A DNA stretch of 6,288 nt, taken from NCBI GenBank assembly GCA_014804905.1, contig JAAUYX010000072.1, positions 1-6,288 on the forward strand, read 5' to 3'. The DNA is from Desulfovibrio sp. GTDB taxonomy: Bacteria > Desulfobacterota > Desulfovibrionia > Desulfovibrionales > Desulfovibrionaceae. Below the pieces are notes generated by a model. The model worked only from the letters and a program-made list of their open reading frames with translations. It did no database searches and was not told where the DNA came from. Made by a program: the position numbers and the translations under genes. Positions within the stretch are counted from its first letter, which is position 1; each line of letters starts with the position of its first letter. Shown here one piece after another: positions 1 to 4,966 of this stretch.

Positions 1-391
1 TGACCGAGGCGAGGCCCTCGAAGTTCTTGGCCATCACCTGGGTGAGCGCCGTGTACTGGAGCTGGTTCTTGGCGTGCTTGGCCATTTCCTTGTCCAGGTG
101 GACGCGGTCCTCGCCGTGAATCTGGCGGGGCTTGAACTGCTTGGACCATTCGGGCCCGAAGTTGTCCGGATTGAAGGCCGCGGGCATATGGCCCTGGCTC
201 GTGGTGGACATGCGGCCGCGCATGTCGAGGCCGAGGGCGCTTTGCAGCTCCTTCTCGAAGGCGATCTCGCGCGGCTTGTAGTTGGGCGTCTCGATGTTGG
301 CAAGATTGCTCATGATGACATTCTGCCGCTGGAGCTGCATGTCCATCACGCGGCCCACAAGACCAATCTGGCTGTTGAACATGGATTTCAT
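1..391 (-). CDS. flgB: Flagellar basal-body rod protein FlgB (partial, 3' end off the window)
   Basis: This is the proximal rod protein of the flagellar basal body, exported by the flagellar type III apparatus and assembled in the periplasm. The 130 visible codons begin MKSMFNSQIGLVGRVMDMQL. They contain the rod/hook-family N-terminal signature SNLANIETPNYKPREIAF at about residues 28-45, followed by the variable middle. Near the edge is a helical stretch, KHAKNQLQYTALTQVMAKNF, of the kind seen at FlgB C-termini. FlgB is usually about 130-140 residues, so only a few codons and the stop are missing. The ATG at 391 is preceded by GGGAGG (401-396) with a 4-base gap; the next Met (codon 4) has a poorer spacing. 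The gene stands first behind a sigma-54-type promoter. In this group flgC and fliE normally follow, but they would lie outside the window. The identification is secure from motif and length. Confidence 0.93.
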   Translation of the reverse strand, partial: MKSMFNSQIGLVGRVMDMQLQRQNVIMSNLANIETPNYKPREIAFEKELQSALGLDMRGRMSTTSQGHMPAAFNPDNFGPEWSKQFKPRQIHGEDRVHLDKEMAKHAKNQLQYTALTQVMAKNFEGLASV

Positions 392-408
392 GACGCCTCC
401 CGCATATC

Positions 409-422
409 CCGGCCTTTGCCGG
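409..422 (-). other. Small hairpin in the flgB leader
   Basis: CCGGC (409-413) and GCCGG (418-422) form a 5-bp stem with a 4-base loop. It lies in the predicted flgB 5' leader, about 18 bases upstream of the start codon and just ahead of the ribosome binding site. It might affect mRNA stability or initiation. At this GC content a stem this short could also be chance. Confidence 0.3.
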
Positions 423-448
423 CATGACTTCGCTGTGTGCCCTCCTTT

Positions 449-464
449 AGCAAGCACTGTTCCA
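449..464 (-). promoter_or_regulatory. Sigma-54 (-24/-12) promoter of flgB
   Basis: Read leftward the site is TGGAACAGTGCTTGCT. This matches the sigma-54 consensus TGGCAC-N5-TTGCW except for one base in the -24 box, with the obligatory GG and GC exactly 10 bases apart. Transcription would start near 438-439, giving a leader of about 47 bases before the flgB ATG at 391. Sigma-54 control of rod and hook genes is well known in polar flagellates and requires an NtrC-type activator bound upstream. The position directly ahead of flgB makes a chance match unlikely. Confidence 0.82.
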
Positions 465-524
465 TACCTGAAAAAGTTCATATTTTCAGTTGGATGGAAG
501 AGATTTTTCTGCGGCGGCGCGGGG

Positions 525-565
525 CCGGGGCGCCAGACAGCGCGGATTTTTGACAGGCGCCCCGG
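525..565. repeat. Perfect 10-bp inverted repeat upstream of the flgB promoter
   Basis: CCGGGGCGCC (525-534) and GGCGCCCCGG (556-565) are perfect inverted copies separated by 21 bases. The arm centres are 31 bp apart, close to three helical turns. The dyad is centred about 107 bp upstream of the predicted sigma-54 start site, where activator (enhancer) sites often sit. It does not look like an intrinsic terminator because no T-run follows either arm. It could be an activator site or a cruciform/hairpin; its role is inference. Confidence 0.45.
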
Positions 566-604
566 AGAAGGCGGGGCACGGGATGAGGAGGGCGGGAGGA
601 TGCG

Positions 605-628
605 AAAAGCCCCGGGCGGACCCGGGGC
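605..628 (-). terminator. Intrinsic terminator of tRNA-Pro
   Basis: An 8-bp perfect GC stem pairs 609-616 (GCCCCGGG) with 621-628 (CCCGGGGC) around a 4-base loop. Read leftward it is followed by TTTT at 608-605. It begins about 10 bases past the CCA end of tRNA-Pro and also insulates the tRNA from flgB. Confidence 0.8.
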
Positions 629-638
629 CTGGGATTCG

Positions 639-715
<77 letters not shown>

Positions 716-844
716 ATGCGGTGGATGCCGCGCGGGGAGCTCTGCCTGGCCCGCGCGATGGACACTTTTGGTCTGTTTTGTTTTTGCGGTGTTGTCGTGC
801 CTGTGCTGCGTTCTTAATGCCGAAATTATCCGTCAAAAACAGCC
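716..844. other. Non-coding gap upstream of tRNA-Pro
   Basis: I see no gene here. The first 50 bases are GC-rich. From about 765 the sequence turns T-rich on the plus strand. No -10/-35 pair with acceptable spacing faces the tRNA. Open frames across this stretch lack ribosome binding sites and coding character. CAGCC (840-844) and GGCTG (856-860) could form a small hairpin reaching into the neighbouring structured element. Confidence 0.5.
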
Positions 845-1060
845 TTTTTGGTTCCGGCTGCGTCAGAAAAAAATTTCCTCGGTCGAGTACTTAAGTACAC
901 TCCCTTCGGAAATCATTTTTCTTCCTTGCTCCAGCCGTTGCGACGAAGGAAGCTACGGATGGAGACAGCAATTAGTTACCCTCCAGTCAGCCAACGCAAT
1001 CGCTGTCGCTATCCGTATGGCTCGCAAGCTCGCCGACGGCTAGCGCGCCGGAACCAAAAA
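845..1060. repeat. 216-bp structured non-coding element with 14-bp inverted ends
   Basis: TTTTTGGTTCCGGC (845-858) and GCCGGAACCAAAAA (1047-1060) are a perfect 14-bp inverted repeat closing the element. Inside are two long dyads. The first is an imperfect hairpin at 866-921: GAAAAA/TTTTTC, ATTTCC/GGAAAT, and the palindrome GTACTTAAGTAC at its tip. The second is a nested hairpin at 928-1044. Its pairings are 933-937 with 1037-1041, 938-943 with 1022-1027, and a near-continuous stem 954-969 with 1002-1017 broken by one mismatch and one G-T. Pairing continues weakly at 971-973/998-1000 and 975-977/993-995. As RNA this would be a three-way junction. As DNA it resembles a small non-autonomous inverted-repeat element. 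No target duplication, ORF or clear promoter is seen. The one G-T pair would be a wobble only in plus-strand RNA. I do not recognise the family. Confidence 0.6.
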
Positions 1061-1086
1061 ATCTTATTTTTTAGGATTCTTCCGGC
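1047..1086. repeat. Long imperfect hairpin overlapping the element's right end
   Basis: GCCGGAA (1047-1053) pairs with TTCCGGC (1080-1086). CC/GG (1054-1055, 1074-1075) and AAAAAAT/ATTTTTT (1056-1062, 1066-1072) extend the stem inward around a CTT loop. The left arm is the same sequence that can pair with 845-858, so the two structures are mutually exclusive in one RNA. No T-run follows either side, so it is not a standard terminator. Confidence 0.55.
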
Positions 1087-1094
1087 ACGAGCAC

Positions 1095-1119
1095 CCGTCT
1101 TCCGCTTCGCTCCAGACGG
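1095..1119. repeat. 6-bp hairpin beside the structured element
   Basis: CCGTCT (1095-1100) and AGACGG (1114-1119) form a 6-bp stem, followed on the plus strand by ATTTAAGG. The loop region CTTCCGCTTCGCTCCAG (1099-1115) is an imperfect direct repeat of CTTCCTTGCTCCAG at 921-934, which suggests it belongs to the same repeat system. Its role is unknown. Confidence 0.4.
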
Positions 1120-1177
1120 ATTTAAGGAATGTTCATCCCCTTATTGAGGTTCTTTGAGGGGCGCCCGCGGAAACAGC

Positions 1178-1205
1178 AAAGCCCGCCTGGCTTCGGGCGG
1201 GCTTT
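1178..1205 (-). terminator. Terminator hairpin after tRNA-His
   Basis: AAAGCCCGCC (1178-1187) and GGCGGGCTTT (1196-1205) form a perfect 10-bp stem with an 8-base loop. Read leftward it ends in TTT, then GCTGTTT, about 18 bases past the tRNA-His CCA. The flanking A and T runs make it symmetrical, so it could stop transcription from either side. It separates tRNA-His from the structured element. Confidence 0.7.
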
Positions 1206-1222
1206 CGCAGGCAGGAAATTTC

Positions 1223-1299
1223 TGGGGCGAAAGATGGGACTTGAACCCACGGCCACCTGGGCCACAACCAGGTGCTCTACCAACTGAGCTACTTCCGCC
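1223..1299 (-). tRNA. tRNA-His (anticodon GUG)
   Basis: The complement strand gives a complete cloverleaf. The acceptor stem is GCGGAAG/CTTTCGC with one G-T pair. The D arm is GCTC/GAGC. The anticodon stem CCTGG/CCAGG encloses loop TTGTGGC, giving anticodon GTG. The T loop is TTCAAGT. The histidine-specific extra G at position -1 is encoded (1299) and faces discriminator C, the identity pair read by bacterial HisRS. CCA is encoded at 1225-1223. The promoter lies at 1311-1339 and a terminator hairpin at 1178-1205. Confidence 0.97.
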
Positions 1300-1310
1300 G
1301 CAAGGCATCC

Positions 1311-1339
1311 TTCATACACAGGGGCCCGGCTTTTGGCAA
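1311..1339 (-). promoter_or_regulatory. Sigma-70-type promoter of tRNA-His
   Basis: Read leftward, TTGCCA (1339-1334) and TATGAA (1316-1311) are separated by exactly 17 bases, with TGTG just before the -10 as a partial extended -10. Transcription would begin near 1304, about five bases before the mature tRNA end, a short leader typical of stable RNA genes. The two boxes differ from consensus by one and two bases. Confidence 0.7.
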
Positions 1340-1360
1340 GCTCTTTTTCCCTGCCGGGCC
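1323..1360. repeat. 8-bp inverted repeat straddling the tRNA-His -35 box
   Basis: GGCCCGGC (1323-1330) lies in the promoter spacer and GCCGGGCC (1353-1360) lies upstream of the -35. They are perfect inverted copies with a 22-base gap containing TTTTTCCC. It could be an operator, or a hairpin isolating tRNA-His from rightward transcription. No regulator is identifiable. Confidence 0.35.
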
Positions 1361-1529
1361 GCGCGTGCCGCCGCGGACGTTTTCGCCGTCGCCCCGGCTG
1401 GCGTAAAGGCTCCGTGAGAGCCCGCGCCCGCTTCTTACGCCCGGCGCCGCCGCCTGCCTGTGCCCACATCCGCCGTGGCTGACTCTGGATTTTTTTTAGA
1501 AAATGCCCTAGAGTGCGCCATCCATCCCT

Positions 1530-1547
1530 GCGGGCGCCAAGGCCCGC
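1530..1547 (+). other. Hairpin in the murA leader
   Basis: GCGGGC (1530-1535) and GCCCGC (1542-1547) pair around a 6-base loop, ending 9 bases before the murA ribosome binding site GGGAGG (1557-1562). It may tune murA translation or stability. A TAGAGT at 1509-1514 could be a weak -10, but no good -35 at the right distance is visible, so I do not call the promoter. Confidence 0.35.
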
Positions 1548-1565
1548 GCACCAGGCGGGAGGCCT

Positions 1566-2816
1566 ATGGACAAGCTCGTTATCGAGGGCGGCGTGCCGCT
1601 TGAGGGCGTCATCAGCGTCAGCGGCTCCAAGAACGCGGCCCTGCCCATCCTCTTCGCGTCCATCCTCGTGAACGGCACGGCCACGTTCCGCAATGTGCCG
1701 CGCCTGCGCGACATCGATACCACGCTCGACCTCCTGGGCCGTCTCGGCTGCGCCTGCCGGCGCGAGGGCGACGAGGTTTTCGTCACCCCCGGCGAGCTCC
1801 TCCCCGAAGCCCCCTACGACCTCGTGCGCACCATGCGCGCCTCGGTGCTCTGCCTCGGGCCCCTGCTCGCGCGCATCGGCCGGGCGCGGGTGGCGCTCCC
1901 CGGCGGCTGCGCCATCGGCGCGCGCCCCGTGGACCAGCATCTCAAGGCGCTGGAGCTCATGGGCGCCACCTTTGAACTGGAAGAAGGCTACATCGTCGGC
2001 GAATGCGAGGGCCTCGCCGGGGCGCGCATCACCTTTGACATGCCCACCGTGGGCGGCACGGAAAACCTGCTCATGGCCGCAAGCCTCGCCGAGGGCGAGA
2101 CCATCCTCGAAAACGCGGCGCGCGAGCCGGAAGTGGTGGACCTCGCCGACTTCCTCATCGCCTGCGGCGCGCAAATCGAGGGCCACGGCACGGGCGTCAT
2201 CCGCATCCAGGGCGTGCCCGCGCTTTACGGGGCGGACTACGCCGTCATGCCGGACCGCATCGAGGCCGGCACCTTTCTCGTGGCAGCGGGCATCACGGGA
2301 GGCGACCTCTTCGTGGAGGGCTGCCCCTATGCGGAGCTCGAGGCCGTCATCCTCAAGCTGCGCGACATGGGCATGGAGGTGGAACCGGAGCCGGGCGGCG
2401 TGCGCGCGCGCGGCCGCGGGCGGTTAGCGTGCGTGGATGTGAAAACCCAGCCCTATCCCGGCTTTCCCACGGACATGCAGGCGCAAATCATGGCCCTCAT
2501 GTGCGTGGCCGAAGGCGCGGGCGTGGTGGAGGAAAGCATTTTCGAGAACCGCTTCATGCACGTGCAGGAGCTTATGCGCATGGGCGCGAGCATCCGCGTG
2601 TCGGGGCATACGGCAATGGTGCGCGGGGGCGCCAGCCTCGCCGGGGCGCCGGTCATGGCTTCGGATTTGCGCGCCAGCGCCTCCCTGGTGCTGGCAGGGC
2701 TGGCGGCGCAGGGCGTCACCGAAGTGCGCCGCATCTATCACCTGGACCGAGGCTACGAGCGCATCGAGGACAAGCTCGGGGCCGTGGGCGCGCGCATCCG
2801 CCGCGAGGCGGAATAG
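1566..2816 (+). CDS. murA: UDP-N-acetylglucosamine 1-carboxyvinyltransferase (MurA)
   Basis: MurA carries out the first committed step of peptidoglycan synthesis in the cytoplasm, transferring enolpyruvyl from PEP to UDP-GlcNAc. The 416-residue protein has the usual family length (about 420). It starts MDKLVIEGGVPLEGVISVSG, with Lys22 in the SKNAALPIL motif. It also has Arg91 in TMRAS and the catalytic loop LPGGCAIGARPVD with Cys115 and Arg120, the same numbering as E. coli. The catalytic base Asp303 sits in GFPTDMQAQ (Asp305 in E. coli). C-terminal landmarks NRFMHV, SDLRASASLV and LDRGYERIEDKL are intact. Cys115 is the residue fosfomycin alkylates, so the enzyme should be of the sensitive type; in some bacteria Asp replaces it. 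The start has GGGAGG at 1557-1562, a short 3-base gap. A hairpin (2823-2850) follows the stop, and the lipoprotein gene begins 95 bp later. Confidence 0.98.
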   Translation: MDKLVIEGGVPLEGVISVSGSKNAALPILFASILVNGTATFRNVPRLRDIDTTLDLLGRLGCACRREGDEVFVTPGELLPEAPYDLVRTMRASVLCLGPLLARIGRARVALPGGCAIGARPVDQHLKALELMGATFELEEGYIVGECEGLAGARITFDMPTVGGTENLLMAASLAEGETILENAAREPEVVDLADFLIACGAQIEGHGTGVIRIQGVPALYGADYAVMPDRIEAGTFLVAAGITGGDLFVEGCPYAELEAVILKLRDMGMEVEPEPGGVRARGRGRLACVDVKTQPYPGFPTDMQAQIMALMCVAEGAGVVEESIFENRFMHVQELMRMGASIRVSGHTAMVRGGASLAGAPVMASDLRASASLVLAGLAAQGVTEVRRIYHLDRGYERIEDKLGAVGARIRREAE

Positions 2817-2822
2817 GAGAGG

Positions 2823-2850
2823 GCGCCGCCGGCATGGGAAGGGGCGGCGC
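2823..2850 (+). other. GC hairpin just after the murA stop
   Basis: GCGCCGCC (2823-2830) and GGCGGCGC (2843-2850) form a perfect 8-bp stem with a 12-base loop, 6 bases after the murA stop codon. No T-run follows, so it is not a canonical intrinsic terminator. It could protect the murA 3' end or attenuate read-through into the lipoprotein gene. Confidence 0.45.
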
Positions 2851-2911
2851 ATCAGTTCAGCAAGAATAAGGGGACATTCAGCCCATTAAAAGTGGATGTT
2901 GGAGGATCGCC

Positions 2912-3550
2912 ATGCCCCAAGCTGCCTTTGTCCCATCCGTGCGTGGCGCGCTTCTGGCCGCGCTGCTCCTCGCCTGCGCCCTCGCGCAGGGCTGCGCCTA
3001 CGGGGCCTACGGCCTCTATGACGACCAGCGCCTCATGGACACCATCACCGACGACAAGGCCATGGCCACATCCATCAAGACCGCGCTCATGAAGGCGGAT
3101 TTCACCGGCGGCTGGGCCGTCTCCGTCTATTGCTTTTATGGCAATGTCTTTTTGGTGGGCGAGGTGCCGAAAAACATGCAGGCCAAGGCCGTGAGCATCG
3201 CCCGAAGCTACAAGCCGCACTCGGTCACGCCGCACTGGTTCACGCCGGCCAAGAGCGACACGGGCAACCTCTCGCTCGCCACCAGCCTCCGCACGGACCT
3301 CATAGGCACCAAGGGGCTCTCCTCCACGCGCATTGACACCGAGGTCAATGCCGGGCGCGTGGTGCTTCTGGGCGTGGTCAAGGATGACGCGGAAAAGCAG
3401 CTCGCCATCCGGGTGGCGCGCGGCGTCAAGGGCGTCACCTCGGTGACGAGCTATCTCATGCTGCCGCAAAAGACGGCCACGCCGCAACAGTCCGGGGCAC
3501 AAAGCCCCTCGGGCGGCGCGGTCGAGGAGCGCGAGCTGCCGGCCACCTAG
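2912..3550 (+). CDS. Two-BON-domain lipoprotein, DolP/YraP-like
   Basis: This 212-residue protein has a lipoprotein signal: a charged start, hydrophobic LLAALLLACALAQ, then Gly27-Cys28 as the predicted lipidation site. The box ends QGC like that of E. coli DolP, although Ala at -3 is weaker than the usual Leu. Two BON domains follow, about residues 48-100 (motif GNVFLVGEVP) and 119-184 (GRVVLLGVVKDDAEK, then GVKGVTSVTSYL). Each has the helix, GxVxLxG strand and VxGV pattern of the fold. A low-complexity tail rich in Gln, Ser and Gly (187-212) ends the protein. DolP binds anionic phospholipid in the outer membrane and supports envelope integrity; that this protein does the same is inference. 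GGAGG at 2901-2905, six bases before the ATG, fixes the start. It follows murA in the same direction and ends at a strong terminator. Confidence 0.88.
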   Translation: MPQAAFVPSVRGALLAALLLACALAQGCAYGAYGLYDDQRLMDTITDDKAMATSIKTALMKADFTGGWAVSVYCFYGNVFLVGEVPKNMQAKAVSIARSYKPHSVTPHWFTPAKSDTGNLSLATSLRTDLIGTKGLSSTRIDTEVNAGRVVLLGVVKDDAEKQLAIRVARGVKGVTSVTSYLMLPQKTATPQQSGAQSPSGGAVEERELPAT

Positions 3551-3570
3551 GCGCTGTATTCCAGTGAAGC

Positions 3571-3616
3571 AGGAAGCCCGGAAAGATGCCGCAACACCTT
3601 TCCGGGCTTCCTTTTT
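3571..3616 (+). terminator. Strong intrinsic terminator of the lipoprotein gene
   Basis: A perfect 15-bp stem (3571-3585 with 3598-3612) encloses a 12-base loop and runs into TTTTT (3612-3616). It starts 20 bases after the lipoprotein stop. It sits between two convergent genes. In the leftward direction no T-run follows, so it mainly serves the plus strand. A further GGAAGCC copy at 3643-3649, at the end of yagU, could compete for the right arm. Confidence 0.92.
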
Positions 3617-3648
3617 GCCGCTGCCCGCGGCCCCTGGGGGGCGGAAGC

Positions 3649-4194
3649 CTAGAAGATGCGCGGCACGGGCGGCTCGATTTCGTGGGTCATGCGGTTGCGC
3701 AGGTCACGGCGGCAGAGCTCCATCACCCACATCCAGAAAGCGTGTCCGAAAAATTCTGAGAAATGCTCGTCAAAGGGCTGGTCCCACGGCGCGGGCACTG
3801 TCCCCATGAGCGGCATGAGCACCACATGGAAGACGAACCACACGAGGATGCCGAAAGCCACGCCCTGCCAGAGCTTGACGACGGGCTTGTACTCGGCGAT
3901 GACGGCGTAGATGATGCCGATGCCGATGGAAAACGCGAAATGCACCACAAAGCTGACGATGGGCCGTGGCGTGTCGCTGAACATATAGGTCATGTGGGTG
4001 AACTGGTAGGAGAAGCCCAGCTGCTGCAACAGCTCCTGCGGCGGATTGGTGGCGTCGCGCAGGGGCGTGCGCGGCGGAAAGGGCACTTCCCAGCCGAATT
4101 TGACGATGGCGCCGATGATGCCGATGATCACGCCGATCAGCACGGCCAGCATGACCTTGCGCCGGAATTCCTCGGATTTCAGACATTCGGGCAT
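3649..4194 (-). CDS. yagU: YagU family inner-membrane protein (DUF1440)
   Basis: This 181-residue membrane protein resembles E. coli YagU along its length. Matching landmarks are KFGWEVPFPPRTP (residues 32-44), KLWQGVAFGI (107-116), MPLMGTVP (127-134), and the C-terminal FSEFFGHAFWMWVMELCRRD into LRNRMTHE (145-172). Predicted membrane segments lie at about 14-32, 79-101 and 109-130, with a possible fourth, more amphipathic one at 145-160. In E. coli YagU has been connected with acid resistance, but its molecular activity is not known and no enzyme motif is visible. The ATG at 4194 has GAGGG at 4207-4203 with an 8-base gap. It is expressed from its own promoter (4255-4283) and converges on the lipoprotein gene. 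The family assignment is secure; the function is not. Confidence 0.9.
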   Translation of the reverse strand: MPECLKSEEFRRKVMLAVLIGVIIGIIGAIVKFGWEVPFPPRTPLRDATNPPQELLQQLGFSYQFTHMTYMFSDTPRPIVSFVVHFAFSIGIGIIYAVIAEYKPVVKLWQGVAFGILVWFVFHVVLMPLMGTVPAPWDQPFDEHFSEFFGHAFWMWVMELCRRDLRNRMTHEIEPPVPRIF

Positions 4195-4229
4195 ATTCTT
4201 GACCCTCGCGGATTAAAGGGTGCGACAGA

Positions 4230-4247
4230 ACGCGGAACTCCCCGCGT
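4230..4247 (-). other. Hairpin at the 5' end of the yagU transcript
   Basis: ACGCGG (4230-4235) and CCGCGT (4242-4247) form a 6-bp stem with a 6-base loop. The predicted yagU start site is about 4248, so the hairpin would occupy the very first bases of the mRNA, a position typical of 5' stabilisers. It could instead be a weak terminator for the operon upstream, since TTCTGT follows leftward. Confidence 0.4.
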
Positions 4248-4254
4248 CATGCGG

Positions 4255-4283
4255 ATTTTATTCCCCGCCGGGAGGGATGTCCA
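4255..4283 (-). promoter_or_regulatory. Sigma-70-type promoter of yagU
   Basis: Read leftward, TGGACA (4283-4278) and TAAAAT (4260-4255) are exactly 17 bases apart, each one mismatch from consensus. The start site would be near 4248, giving a leader of about 54 bases to the yagU ATG. A CGGGAG/CTCCCG dyad (4269-4274, 4286-4291) overlaps the -35 region. Confidence 0.72.
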
Positions 4284-4333
4284 CGCTCCCGAGGGAAAAA
4301 TGGTGAGGAGACCGGGCAAGCCCGTGGCGGAAC

Positions 4334-4357
4334 GCACGGCGCCCGCTCAGGCCGTGC
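4334..4357 (-). other. Hairpin over the stop codon of the deoxyribosyltransferase-like gene
   Basis: GCACGGC (4334-4340) and GCCGTGC (4351-4357) pair with the TGA stop (4349-4347) in the loop. Leftward the sequence continues GTTCCGCC without a T-run, so it may be a weak or Rho-assisted end of the operon. Confidence 0.35.
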
Positions 4358-4964
4358 CGCCCTCCCCGCGCTGGCCACGGCGCGCCAGAAGGGCCTCGGC
4401 GAGACGCCGCAGGGGCCCGCGCCTGTGCGGAAGCGGCGCCGCAGGCTCGCGCGCAAGCTCCATGAGCCGGGCCACGAGTTCGAGCGCTTCCTCCACGCTG
4501 TCCACCCAGGCCGTGCCCGCGCCGTGAAGCATGAGGCCCGGAGCCTCCAGCGGTCCGCGGATGCCGAGCACAGGCACGCCCGCGCCCGTGGCGAGGCCCA
4601 CCTCCACCCCGGCGTCCTGCCCCGAAGCGCCGTAATAGACGACCAGGTCCGCCGTGCGGCAGGCCTCGCGGCAAAAGGCGTAGACCGAGCCCCCGGCCCG
4701 GTCCGTATCCATCCACACGCGGCGCTCCTGCGGCGTCAGTCCCGGCGGCGGCGTTGCCTTTTCCGTCCAGTCGAGGATACGGCAGCCGAGGGCCGCGAGC
4801 TCGCGGCAAAAGAGGCGCACCCCGTGCTTGTGCTTGAAGGAGCCGGCCACATAGATGGTGAGCCGGGCCGCGTTCTCAGGGGCGTGGACCGCGGAAGCGG
4901 CCGGAGTGGCGGCATTGCGGCGCGCACGGGTGCGCGCAAGTGGGGGGCAGGCGGAACGGCGCAC
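4347..4964 (-). CDS. Nucleoside 2-deoxyribosyltransferase-like protein
   Basis: The core resembles the nucleoside 2-deoxyribosyltransferase fold, a Rossmann-like nucleotide-binding family. With a GTG start at 4964 (205 aa), the first strand LTIYVAGSF is at residues 35-43. ADLVVYYGASGQDAGVEVGL spans 105-124, with the Asp-x-Gly-x-x-Glu pattern in which Glu121 would be the nucleophile. VPVLGI is at 130-135. Classical enzymes swap bases on deoxyribonucleosides, but many relatives have other or unknown activities, and the substrate here cannot be read. The start is uncertain. GTG 4964 lies two bases past the cobO stop; GTG 5009 would give 220 residues and overlap cobO. Neither has a good ribosome binding site, so translation is probably coupled to cobO. 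The first 34 or so residues and the Arg-rich C-terminal tail fall outside the recognisable core. Confidence 0.68.
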   Translation of the reverse strand: MRRSACPPLARTRARRNAATPAASAVHAPENAARLTIYVAGSFKHKHGVRLFCRELAALGCRILDWTEKATPPPGLTPQERRVWMDTDRAGGSVYAFCREACRTADLVVYYGASGQDAGVEVGLATGAGVPVLGIRGPLEAPGLMLHGAGTAWVDSVEEALELVARLMELAREPAAPLPHRRGPLRRLAEALLARRGQRGEGGTA

Positions 4965-4966
4965 GG

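Noticed and set aside
811..836. TTGACG ... TAAGAA as a promoter for tRNA-Pro
   Set aside because: The boxes are only 14 bases apart, too short for sigma-70, and lie about 95 bases upstream of the tRNA.
845..1060. Insertion sequence or complete mobile element
   Set aside because: Inverted ends are present, but there is no transposase gene and no visible target-site duplication, so only a non-autonomous repeat could be argued.
845..1060. tmRNA, 6S RNA or RNase P RNA
   Set aside because: No tRNA-Ala-like ends with a tag frame, no single long hairpin with central bubble, and no RNase P conserved core could be found by eye.
1479..1514. CTGACT / TAGAGT as the murA promoter
   Set aside because: The boxes are 24 bases apart, and no alternative -35 at 16-18 bases is convincing.
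1122..2186. 354-codon minus-strand open frame
   Set aside because: It is antisense to murA and to the tRNA-His gene; typical shadow frame in GC-rich coding DNA.
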